DNA from: Mucilaginibacter sp.
GTDB lineage: Bacteria > Bacteroidota > Bacteroidia > Sphingobacteriales > Sphingobacteriaceae
Reading direction: 5' to 3'
Assembly (NCBI RefSeq): GCF_028288205.1
Contig: NZ_JAQBOD010000008.1
Location: 1 to 40,916 of the forward strand
Length of the DNA: 40,916 nt
Both the position numbers and the translations under genes were made by a program. Positions within the stretch are counted from its first letter, which is position 1, and every line of letters begins with the position of its first letter. Of this stretch, positions 9,300 to 17,707 are shown piece by piece. Under the pieces are notes generated by a model. The model was not told the DNA's origin. It was given only the letters and a program-made list of their open reading frames with translations, and did not search any database.

Positions 9300-10493
9300 A
9301 TGAATTCGAACATAGAAACACTTTACAAAATAGCAAACAAGCCCGAAAAAACTATTATTGGCTTAATGTCCGGTACTTCTTTTGACGGATTAGATATAGC
9401 TGTTTGTAAGTTTACAGGATCTGGACTTGGAACGAATGTAAAAGTTAGTCACTTTACTACAATGGATTATGCGCCCGACTTTAAAGAAGCGCTAAAAGAA
9501 GTATTCGCGAAAAAACAGGCAAACCTTGAGCAAATTACCATACTTAATGAAATTATAGGTACTTATTATGGCGATTTAATTTTAGAGTGTCTTAATAAAT
9601 GGGAGATATGTGCGACAGAAATAGACTTAATAGCCAGCCATGGTCAAACTATTTTTCATGCACCAAAACATCAACACCATATAGCTAATTACCCTAATGC
9701 AACTTTGCAGATAGGAGATGGCGACCACCTGGCGGTAAAAACAGGAATTATTACACTTAGTGATTTTCGTCAAAAACATATAGCTGCCGGAGGCGAAGGT
9801 GCACCATTAGCTGTTTACGGCGATTACCTGATATTTTCAAGTCCGGGCGAAAACCGGATCATGTTAAATATTGGCGGTATTGCAAACTTTACTTTTTTAC
9901 CGTCAGGTCATTCAACAGGATTTTTTTCTACAGATGTTGGCCCGGGCAATACCCTTATGGATCAGTTTATACAATTGAAATCACCGGGGAAATATTATGA
10001 TAAAAATGCAGAAATGGCTTCTGCGGGCAAGATAAATGAACTATTGCTCAATGCATTGTATGAGCATCCATTCTTTAAAACTGATTTTCCAAAAACTACC
10101 GGCCCCGAGCTTTTTAGTTTAAGGTATTTACAAAATGCAATTATAGTTTCAGGGCAAGAGGATATTTCAGATTTTGATATAATGGCAACGCTCGCTGCTT
10201 TTTCTGCTAAAGGAATAATTGAAGCGATAGAAAAAAGTATTCCGACAGATAAATCTTTCGAAATTTATTTAAGCGGTGGGGGCATGTACAATCCACTGCT
10301 TGTTAAATACCTGGAAAATCACTTTGGCCGTAAACTTAAATCAACAACGGCATTAGGGATACATCCTGATGCTAAGGAAGCGGTATTGTTTGCCTTATTA
10401 GCCAACGAGGCTGTGGCTGGCGGTAAAACCAGTTTTGGAGATCATCCGGGATTACCTACCGTATCAATGGGAAAGATTAGTTTCCCCAAATAA
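9300..10493 (+). CDS. anmK: Anhydro-N-acetylmuramic acid kinase
   Basis: The enzyme opens the 1,6-anhydro ring of anhydro-MurNAc and phosphorylates it to MurNAc-6-phosphate, the substrate of MurQ. The family signatures are clear: the phosphate-binding GLMSGTSFDGLD (residues 21-32), LSDFRQKHIAAGGEGAPL, LNIGGIANFTF, TDVGPGNTLMDQF and a late SGGGMYNP loop. The length of 397 residues is normal. I chose the ATG at 9300 over an in-frame TTG at 9291, because the three extra residues add nothing. The downstream SusC gene starts 48 bases after the stop, in the same direction. A cytoplasmic kinase directly ahead of an outer-membrane SusC/SusD pair suggests that anhydro-muropeptides are imported, not merely recycled (inference). 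Confidence 0.96.
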   Translation: MNSNIETLYKIANKPEKTIIGLMSGTSFDGLDIAVCKFTGSGLGTNVKVSHFTTMDYAPDFKEALKEVFAKKQANLEQITILNEIIGTYYGDLILECLNKWEICATEIDLIASHGQTIFHAPKHQHHIANYPNATLQIGDGDHLAVKTGIITLSDFRQKHIAAGGEGAPLAVYGDYLIFSSPGENRIMLNIGGIANFTFLPSGHSTGFFSTDVGPGNTLMDQFIQLKSPGKYYDKNAEMASAGKINELLLNALYEHPFFKTDFPKTTGPELFSLRYLQNAIIVSGQEDISDFDIMATLAAFSAKGIIEAIEKSIPTDKSFEIYLSGGGMYNPLLVKYLENHFGRKLKSTTALGIHPDAKEAVLFALLANEAVAGGKTSFGDHPGLPTVSMGKISFPK

Positions 10494-10541
10494 AAACTAT
10501 ATATAATACATAAGAGAGCAATTAATTTAAATCCAAACAAT

Positions 10542-13500
10542 ATGAAAAAAGTGTTACAAACGTTTAAACATGGTCGGTACCTGTTGGCATTACTGGTTGT
10601 AATGTGTTACGGAGAGCTGGCCCTTGCACAAAGTGCTAAGGTTACTATTAAGGGTATAGTAACCGATGTTCGTGATAAAGAACCAATTCCCGGAGCCGCT
10701 GTAAGGATATCCGGCACCCAGTTTGGTGCTACCACAGATATTAATGGCGGTTATTCATTTACTGCAACGGTTAGCGGGCCAACAATTACAGTTGCCATTA
10801 GCTTTACCGGCTATCGAACCTATACTAAAACTATCGCATTGGCAGGCCAAAACGATATTACAGTAAGTACAGAACTTTCAGAAGATGCGCTAAATCTTAA
10901 TGAAGTTGTTGTAACCGGTAATACTATTGAAACTACTAAAAAACAATTAGGTAATGCTATATCAACCCTATCTGCAAAAGATTTACAAGGTGGTGCGGCA
11001 ACATCAATTGATCAGGCTATGGCCGGTAAAGTTGCCGGAGCTCAAATCTCTCAAAACTCGGGTAATCCTGCGGGTGGTATAAGTGTGCATTTGCGCGGAA
11101 ACTCTACCATAGCAGGTTCAAGCGATCCGCTTTATATTGTTGACGGTGTTATTATTAATAATAGTTCAGATCAATTGGTTGATTTGGGTGGTTATAGTCA
11201 AAACAGGTTGGTGGATATCAATCCTGCTGATATTGATCACATCGAAATTATAAAAGGTGCCGCGGGTGCTGCCATTTACGGATCGAGAGCAAGTAATGGT
11301 GTTGTACAAATATTTACCAAAAAAGGTAAATCCGGCGCGCCTGTTGTTACGGTTTCAACACAATTTCGCAGCAATTCAATTCGTAAAAAACTGGCGTATA
11401 ATACTGAGCCATTCCGTTTTACCAATACAACCGCGTCTGATCTATCAACCGTGCCGGTACAGCGTTATGATTTACAGAGCATGATTTTTAGAACCGCATC
11501 AGGTACAGAAAGTAACGTTGCCGTAAGCGGGGGTACAGATAATACACAATATTACATAAGCGGTGGTTATTTAGGTAACCAGGGTATTGTAAAAGGTACA
11601 GATTTTCAAAGAGGTACCGGCCGTGTAAGGGTTGACCAAAGATTTAATGATTGGTTAAAAGTTAGTGCAGGCTTTAACTACAGTTTGAGTGGTAGCAGCG
11701 AAATACCTAATGGTGGTATAAACGAAGCTTATGGCGCGTTAACAGGTTTTATTTTTGCTAATAACTTTATTAATCCTAATCCAAATTCTATCTCTGGCGT
11801 TTACCCAGCACTTGCCCCAACAGGTTTATTAAGGACTAATCCGCTTGAGGCTATTAACAGGTTTAACTTTCATCAGCAAACAAGCCGTTTTATAGGGGAT
11901 ATTCAAGTAAATATTACACCTTTAAAAAACTTATCTATTAATTACACATTGGGTTATGATAACTCAACCCAATTGGCCACCGGCTTTATACCTGTAGGTA
12001 ATACTACACCAACATATAATACAGGTTATTCAAGGCGGGCAGACAGGCTTGACCTGTTGCTTAACAATGATCTAAATGTTTCTTATAAAGCTGCTTTTAG
12101 AGAATTCACATCATCAACAGCAATTGGTGCCACTGCACAAACCGAGCGTATAAGCTCTTCGGGTATAACAGGTACGCAATTAAGCCCTGTTAGCCAGTCG
12201 GCTGCGAGCGGAACTACAATTGTTGCCAGTGATGCGAGATCAACCTTAAATATTTTAGGGTTTTTTGCACAGGAAACTATCGGCTACAAAGAAAAAATGT
12301 ATTTAACAGGCGCTATCCGTAATGATGTATCATCATCTTTTGGTGCAAGCAACAGGTGGCAGTATTATCCTAAATTAAGCGGAACGTATCTTTTATCTGA
12401 AGAAGATTTTTGGAAAAAGTCTTCTTTAGCATCGGTTATTCCAAACTTTAAGTTAAGGGCTTCTTACGGGCAATCAGGTAATTTAACAGCCATCGGGCCT
12501 TATGATCAATTTAGTAGTTATATACCGGTTTCTTTAGCCGGTTTGCCGGGAGTAATAGCTCCGTCTCAATTAGGTAACCCTAACGTTAAGCCAGAACGTC
12601 AAACCGAAAAGGAAATTGGTTTGGATGCAGGTTTCCTGAATGATCGTTTAGGTTTTGAATTTACTTATTACAATAAAGCTGTAAAAGATCTTTTATTGCT
12701 GGTAACCTTACGCCCATCAGAAGGTTATGGAACACAATATCAAAACGTTGGTAACATGAGTAATAAAGGTATTGAGCTATTATTAAGAGGTATACCTGTT
12801 CAAAACAAAAATTTTAAATGGAACACAACGATTATATTTTCAATAAATAAAAATATTGTAAGTGATGTACCGGGTGGTGTAGTTACTTTCCCTGGTGGAT
12901 TTGGCCAGGTTGCGGCAGTTAACGGTTATGCATTAGGCGCATTTTATTCTACCTATTTTGCCCGCAAAGCTGACGGATCGATTTTGCTGAATGCAGCAGG
13001 TTTTCCCCAAACAGAAAAATCCGGTCATGACCCTGTAACCGGTCAGCCAACCGGATCAACCCTGAGCAAAGTAATTGGTGACCCAAATCCAAAATGGACC
13101 GGATCATTTACCAATGAGTTTGCAGTTGGAAAAAACTTCACTTTCAGAATGCAATGGGATGCCTCATACGGCAACAAAGTATTTAACTTTACTAAACGTG
13201 TAGGTGACAGGGACATTTATGGTGGCCTTGCAGGTTATATGCCCGAGTTAGAAGGTAAAGTGCCAAAAGGAACTTCGGCAGCACTTTATGGTATTTTTGA
13301 AAACTGGATAGAAGATGGCTCATACCTTAAACTACGTGAACTTTCTGCCTCTTATGATTTAAGGTTAAAAATGTTAAAAAGTAAACCATTGCGTATCTCG
13401 TTATCAGGCAGGAACCTGCTTTCTATTGATCATTATAGTGGTTGGGACCCTGAAACTAACGCGGCAGGCCAAAGTAATGCTGTACGTGGTTTTGACTTCA

Positions 13501-13553
13501 CCGAGGTACCAATACCAAGAACTATTGCAGTTGGTTTAAGTTACACGCTTTAA
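10542..13553 (+). CDS. SusC/RagA-type TonB-dependent outer-membrane transporter (second pair)
   Basis: The 1003-residue protein has a signal peptide ending near ELALAQ, a carboxypeptidase-regulatory-like domain at about 33-120 (GIVTDVRDKEPIPGAAVRIS) and a plug starting at NEVVVTGNTIETTKKQLGNA. The plug contains LRGNSTIAGSSDPLYIVDG and ends in AAIYGSRASNGVVQIFTKKG. A large barrel follows, ending in AVGLSYTL. It has no STN domain. It lies between anmK and a SusD gene, with amidase-like, murQ and nagB genes beyond. The likely cargo is a muropeptide or an amino-sugar disaccharide (inference from context; the protein itself does not reveal the ligand). Confidence 0.95.
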   Translation: MKKVLQTFKHGRYLLALLVVMCYGELALAQSAKVTIKGIVTDVRDKEPIPGAAVRISGTQFGATTDINGGYSFTATVSGPTITVAISFTGYRTYTKTIALAGQNDITVSTELSEDALNLNEVVVTGNTIETTKKQLGNAISTLSAKDLQGGAATSIDQAMAGKVAGAQISQNSGNPAGGISVHLRGNSTIAGSSDPLYIVDGVIINNSSDQLVDLGGYSQNRLVDINPADIDHIEIIKGAAGAAIYGSRASNGVVQIFTKKGKSGAPVVTVSTQFRSNSIRKKLAYNTEPFRFTNTTASDLSTVPVQRYDLQSMIFRTASGTESNVAVSGGTDNTQYYISGGYLGNQGIVKGTDFQRGTGRVRVDQRFNDWLKVSAGFNYSLSGSSEIPNGGINEAYGALTGFIFANNFINPNPNSISGVYPALAPTGLLRTNPLEAINRFNFHQQTSRFIGDIQVNITPLKNLSINYTLGYDNSTQLATGFIPVGNTTPTYNTGYSRRADRLDLLLNNDLNVSYKAAFREFTSSTAIGATAQTERISSSGITGTQLSPVSQSAASGTTIVASDARSTLNILGFFAQETIGYKEKMYLTGAIRNDVSSSFGASNRWQYYPKLSGTYLLSEEDFWKKSSLASVIPNFKLRASYGQSGNLTAIGPYDQFSSYIPVSLAGLPGVIAPSQLGNPNVKPERQTEKEIGLDAGFLNDRLGFEFTYYNKAVKDLLLLVTLRPSEGYGTQYQNVGNMSNKGIELLLRGIPVQNKNFKWNTTIIFSINKNIVSDVPGGVVTFPGGFGQVAAVNGYALGAFYSTYFARKADGSILLNAAGFPQTEKSGHDPVTGQPTGSTLSKVIGDPNPKWTGSFTNEFAVGKNFTFRMQWDASYGNKVFNFTKRVGDRDIYGGLAGYMPELEGKVPKGTSAALYGIFENWIEDGSYLKLRELSASYDLRLKMLKSKPLRISLSGRNLLSIDHYSGWDPETNAAGQSNAVRGFDFTEVPIPRTIAVGLSYTL

Positions 13554-13571
13554 TATTAAAAAATTAACATC

Positions 13572-14882
13572 ATGAAAAGGAAAATCAATTATAAATATAT
13601 CATCGTCGCTTTAACTTTTATAGTTTCATCATGTAAACTTAACCAGGTTAATCCCAATGCTGCAACAGATCAGCAGATATTAACCACCAGGGCAGGCATC
13701 ATTGCTTTAAGTGTTGGTTTAAGGCAATATTATTCAACAACAGGCTTAGCTAATATTATGCTTACTCCTGACGTTACTGCCCGCGAGGTTAAAGGTATTG
13801 CAACTTTTACTAACACATTAGAAGTAGAAGCTGGCGGAACAGCTTTGCCTACTGTTAACGGTAATATTTTGGCTTACTGGACCTCAATGCAAACAGAAAT
13901 GGGTATGTGTGAGAGCATTATAACTAATGCCCCTAAAGTTGCCACCGTAGAGCCTGCTTTATTAAGTGGCATTATGGCGCAGGCTTATTTGTTTAAAGCT
14001 ATGTCTTTAGCAGAATTAGCGATGGCTTTCGAGCAGGCAAATATAGCTACCAGTATAACAGACCCTGTAAAATTTGTACCACGTGCGCAGGTTTTTGCTG
14101 AAGCAATAAGGTTGCTTGATCTGGGTATTACTACAATTACAGCTACACCACCTTCTGCAACATTTACAACCGCTGTTACCGGCCCTGAATTTGACTTAAA
14201 AAATACGCTTTACGCAATGGAGGCACGGATAAACTTAATGGCAGGTAATAATCAAAAAGCGTTGGATAATGCTAACCTGATAGATCTGACCAAAACATCT
14301 AAGTTTACTTATACCACGCTTAGCCCAAACCCGTTGTACACGCTCTATAATGTAACTATATCTTATCGCCCAAGAGACAATTTTGGCCTTCCGGCAGGTT
14401 TATATGATACCGGCGATTTAAGGTACAACTTTTACTTTACTACACCAAAAGCGGTTATTAATACAGATCCGGTAGTTTCAATGGCCGGTTTTGCCACATC
14501 TCAAACTACAAGCATCCCTGTTTATTTAACAGACGAAATTAAATTAATACAAGCCGAAGCTACTGTACGTTTAGGCGGCGATCTAAATGCTGCAGTAACT
14601 TTAATAAACGCGGTTAGAACACAAACTACCGGAGACCCATTTGGTGTTAACGCGGGTTTACCTGCTTATTCAGGTGCTATAGCAACTGATGCATTGTTAG
14701 CAGAGATTTACAAACAACGTTGTGAAGAATTGTATTTAAGTGGTTTAAAATGGGAAGATACCAGGAGGTTCAATCGCCCTGCGCCACCGGCTAACACTAC
14801 AGAAAGGAACCGTATATTCTATCCATACCCAACACAGGAAAGAATTGTCAATCCGAATACACCGGTCGATCCGGCAATTTAA
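13572..14882 (+). CDS. SusD/RagB-family substrate-binding lipoprotein (second pair)
   Basis: The 436-residue lipoprotein has the lipobox FIVSSC (cysteine at 21) after a short signal peptide. It is clearly shorter than the SusD of the first pair (608 residues), so fewer loops surround the binding site. The SusD signatures are LSGIMAQAYLFKAMSLAELA in the helical part and KQRCEELYLSGLKWEDTRRF near the end. It begins 18 bases after its SusC gene. A strong hairpin starts 8 bases beyond its stop codon and should cut down transcription into the serine hydrolase gene. The ligand is inferred from the neighbouring muramic acid genes only. Confidence 0.93.
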   Translation: MKRKINYKYIIVALTFIVSSCKLNQVNPNAATDQQILTTRAGIIALSVGLRQYYSTTGLANIMLTPDVTAREVKGIATFTNTLEVEAGGTALPTVNGNILAYWTSMQTEMGMCESIITNAPKVATVEPALLSGIMAQAYLFKAMSLAELAMAFEQANIATSITDPVKFVPRAQVFAEAIRLLDLGITTITATPPSATFTTAVTGPEFDLKNTLYAMEARINLMAGNNQKALDNANLIDLTKTSKFTYTTLSPNPLYTLYNVTISYRPRDNFGLPAGLYDTGDLRYNFYFTTPKAVINTDPVVSMAGFATSQTTSIPVYLTDEIKLIQAEATVRLGGDLNAAVTLINAVRTQTTGDPFGVNAGLPAYSGAIATDALLAEIYKQRCEELYLSGLKWEDTRRFNRPAPPANTTERNRIFYPYPTQERIVNPNTPVDPAI

Positions 14883-14889
14883 ATTATTA

Positions 14890-14928
14890 TAATAGTGGGG
14901 GACATTAGTCCCCTGCTATTAATTTTTT
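14890..14928 (+). terminator. Strong hairpin with T tract between SusD and the serine hydrolase (terminator or attenuator)
   Basis: A fully paired 14-bp stem joins TAATAGTGGGGGAC (14890-14903) to GTCCCCTGCTATTA (14908-14921), with two adjacent G-U pairs and an ATTA tetraloop. Six T residues follow at 14923-14928. The next start codon is at 14933, only four bases after the T tract, so the hairpin sits where a ribosome would land. It can lower expression of the downstream gene relative to SusC/SusD. Confidence 0.88.
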
Positions 14929-14932
14929 GACC

Positions 14933-16747
14933 ATGAAAAATTTATTAGTTATACTATTTGTATGTGGCTTTACAGCTGGGTTTGCACAAGATCATGCCAT
15001 AAATCAACAGAAATTGAGCAAAATCAGGGAGGCTGAGCAAAGCGCGGTGGTGTTGAATAATAACACGGGTTTTATCCCTTTAAAAGAAGTTCAGGGCTTA
15101 AAAGTAGCAAGCATTCATGCCGGTTATAGCTTTGCTTCAGTATTTGATAGTATAGCAAATAAATACAGCCATGTTACAGGTTTTAATGCTAATGATGTTC
15201 AAACTACCGAAGCTTACAACGCACTGCATGATAAGCTGAAATTGTATAACTTAATCTTGTTTACCATATCCAACAACACCAAATTTACACCTGCCTGCTT
15301 AGCGTTTGTAAAAGATATAGAAAGCTTAAACCGAGTAGTATTTGTAATAACCGGCGATGGAAAGAATTTAAACTATTTAAATGATACAAAATCTCCTGTA
15401 ATTTATTGCAAAAACAATACAAGTGAAGGTGCTTCTGTAGCTGCACAGCTAATATTTGGCGGCGTTGCTGCCAGTGGTAAACTTACAGCTACTTATACAT
15501 CTAACTTTAAGGTTGGTGCAGGTTATCAAACTCAAAAAATACGTTTAGGTTATTCAATTCCTGAAGCGGTAGCCGTAAATAGTGATATGTTGGCCGGGAT
15601 AGACTCGTTAGTTGCTGCAGGCATAGCGGCCCATGCAGCTCCTTCGGTAGTGGTGTTATTGGCTAAAGATGGAGAGGTGATATTTCATAAAGCTTACGGC
15701 AAGCATACCTATGATGGTTCTGAAATAACTAAGCCTGATGATCTTTTTGATATGGCTTCGGTTACCAAGGTTACAGCAACTACGCCATCCATCATGCGTT
15801 TGTATGATAGAAAAGTTATTAGTCTTGACAGCCCGATAAGTAAGTACGTTGCCTTAGTTAGAGATGCACCAGATAAACGGGATGTTAAAATTAAAGAAGC
15901 TTTACTTCATGAAGCCGGATTTACGCCCTATATAAAATTTTATGAGCAGCTTAAGCCGACAGATATGAGCCGTGATTCATCAGCAGCATATCCAACTAAG
16001 GTGGCCGATAATTATTATTTACGCGCCAATTATTTTGATGAGGTTATGTGGCCCGTTACATTAAAATCAGAAGGGCATACCAGGGGTAAATTTGTGTACA
16101 GCGATTTAAGTATGTATATGATGAAAGAGGTTGTAGAAGAGGTTAGCCATACAAAACTGAATGATTTTGCAGCGAATGAGCTTTATTTGCCATTAGGTTT
16201 ACAGGTTACCGGGTTTATGCCGCGCAATCGTTTTGCTAAATCAAGAATTGTGCCTACTACCGAAAATGATAATTGGTTTAGGAATATGCTGGTGCAGGGC
16301 TATGTGAATGATCCCGGATCAGCTATGGCAGGTGGGGTAGAAGGGCATGCAGGGTTATTTGCCAATGCTAACGATCTGGCAATTTTTTACCAAATGCTTT
16401 TGAACGAGGGAGCATATGGCAGTAAAAACTATTATAAGCCGGGTACCGTAAAAATGTTTACTTCCCGTCAGTCTAAAGTTAGCCAGCGTGGGTACGGCTA
16501 TGATCGCGTCAGCACCGATAAGCAACCCGGCGATTATCGCTCTGAACAAGCTTTCGGGCATAGTGGTTATACAGGAACTTATGTATGGGTTGATCCTAAA
16601 TACAATTTGGTATTTATATTCCTATCTAACCGTACTTATCCTGATGACGGTAAAACATTTGGCGTATCAAAAATAAATTTACGGCCGCGCATTCTGGATA
16701 TGTATTATAACGCAATAGTGAACAGCAAACCAGCTGTAAAAAATTAA
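14933..16747 (+). CDS. Exported serine hydrolase (AmiE/beta-lactamase fold) with an orphan GH3 C-terminal domain
   Basis: The 604-residue protein starts at ATG 14933 (an upstream TTG at 14927 is in frame but lies in the hairpin T tract). A Sec signal peptide ends near GFAQ. Residues about 25-215 resemble the C-terminal domain of GH3 beta-N-acetylglucosaminidases (AVVLNNNTGFIPLKEV, then AAQLIFGGVAASGKLTATYT and KIRLGYSIPEAV), but the GH3 catalytic barrel is missing. Residues about 220-600 form a penicillin-recognising serine hydrolase with S276-V-T-K279, Y389-S-D391 and H543-S-G545. The Bacillus amidase AmiE, which cleaves MurNAc-L-Ala bonds and is encoded beside NagZ and MurQ, belongs to this fold. 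I infer a periplasmic amidase that strips peptides from muramic acid. An esterase or D,D-peptidase cannot be excluded. Confidence 0.88.
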   Translation: MKNLLVILFVCGFTAGFAQDHAINQQKLSKIREAEQSAVVLNNNTGFIPLKEVQGLKVASIHAGYSFASVFDSIANKYSHVTGFNANDVQTTEAYNALHDKLKLYNLILFTISNNTKFTPACLAFVKDIESLNRVVFVITGDGKNLNYLNDTKSPVIYCKNNTSEGASVAAQLIFGGVAASGKLTATYTSNFKVGAGYQTQKIRLGYSIPEAVAVNSDMLAGIDSLVAAGIAAHAAPSVVVLLAKDGEVIFHKAYGKHTYDGSEITKPDDLFDMASVTKVTATTPSIMRLYDRKVISLDSPISKYVALVRDAPDKRDVKIKEALLHEAGFTPYIKFYEQLKPTDMSRDSSAAYPTKVADNYYLRANYFDEVMWPVTLKSEGHTRGKFVYSDLSMYMMKEVVEEVSHTKLNDFAANELYLPLGLQVTGFMPRNRFAKSRIVPTTENDNWFRNMLVQGYVNDPGSAMAGGVEGHAGLFANANDLAIFYQMLLNEGAYGSKNYYKPGTVKMFTSRQSKVSQRGYGYDRVSTDKQPGDYRSEQAFGHSGYTGTYVWVDPKYNLVFIFLSNRTYPDDGKTFGVSKINLRPRILDMYYNAIVNSKPAVKN

Positions 16748-16854
16748 TAAAAAAAGAATTAAGTTAAAAGACTAAACGAATTTAAGGTTTTGCATGTTTA
16801 TTTAAATAACGTACAAATCGAAGATCTACCTGATCGAAAATATTATTTAATCAA

Positions 16855-17664
16855 ATGGAACTAACAACAGAAAAAGATTCTAATTATAACAATCTTCATG
16901 AATTGTCACTTAGTGATATACTACAAAATATAAATGATGAAGACCAAACTGTGCCTTTAGCGGTTAAGAAAAGTATAAAGCAAATAGAAAAACTTTCGGC
17001 CGCCGTCACTAAGCAAATGAAAGCCGGCGGCAGATTGTTTTATATCGGTGCCGGAACCAGCGGCAGGTTAGGGGTATTGGATGCTTCAGAATGCCCGCCG
17101 ACATTTGGTGTGCCGGCTGAGATGGTTATTGGCATTATTGCCGGTGGCGACAGTGCGATAAGAAAAGCAGTAGAAAATGCCGAAGATGATGAAAAACAGG
17201 CCTGGAAAGATATGGCAGCTTACGGTATAAATAATAAAGACGTAGTTGTTGGCATAGCAGCATCCGGCACCACGCCATATGTTTTAGGAGGGTTAGAAGC
17301 AGCAAATGCGCAGGGTATTGTTACTGGTTGCGTAGTTTGTAATGCTGATTGCCCTATTTCGCGCGAAGCACGTTTTCCGGTTGAAGTGGTTGTCGGCCCC
17401 GAGTTTTTAACCGGATCAACCCGGATGAAAGCCGGAACAGCCCAAAAACTGGTACTAAATATGCTTACTACCTCGGTAATGATAGGCCTTGGCAAAGTAA
17501 GAGGTAATAAAATGATCGACATGCAATTAAATAACTCAAAATTATACAAACGGGGAGTGAATATAATAATGAAAGAAACCGGGATAGATGAGGAAACTGC
17601 CGAAGGTTTGTTAAAAAAATATGGAAGCATACGCGAAGCCATAGCAGCGGCAGGTCATCGTTAA
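16855..17664 (+). CDS. murQ: N-acetylmuramic acid 6-phosphate etherase
   Basis: MurQ cleaves the lactyl ether of MurNAc-6-phosphate to give GlcNAc-6-phosphate and D-lactate. The 269-residue protein has a SIS sugar-isomerase domain with RLFYIGAGTSGRLGVLDASE. The glutamate in this segment, E79, corresponds to the catalytic E83 of the Escherichia coli enzyme. Further family blocks are GIAASGTTPYVLGGLEAA and GSTRMKAGTAQKLVLNML. A small C-terminal helical domain ends at GSIREAIAAAGHR. A slightly shorter length than the enterobacterial protein is normal. The gene lies 107 bases after the serine hydrolase and 43 bases before the nagB fusion, all on the same strand. It is cytoplasmic and takes the product of AnmK. 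Confidence 0.97.
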   Translation: MELTTEKDSNYNNLHELSLSDILQNINDEDQTVPLAVKKSIKQIEKLSAAVTKQMKAGGRLFYIGAGTSGRLGVLDASECPPTFGVPAEMVIGIIAGGDSAIRKAVENAEDDEKQAWKDMAAYGINNKDVVVGIAASGTTPYVLGGLEAANAQGIVTGCVVCNADCPISREARFPVEVVVGPEFLTGSTRMKAGTAQKLVLNMLTTSVMIGLGKVRGNKMIDMQLNNSKLYKRGVNIIMKETGIDEETAEGLLKKYGSIREAIAAAGHR

Positions 17665-17707
17665 ACCAAATTTTTAAATTAAAACAGATTACTCATATCA
17701 AGAATAT

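Noticed and set aside
17220..17642. A 140-codon open frame on the minus strand inside murQ
   Set aside because: It is antisense to a well-conserved enzyme and is a shadow of its codon pattern.
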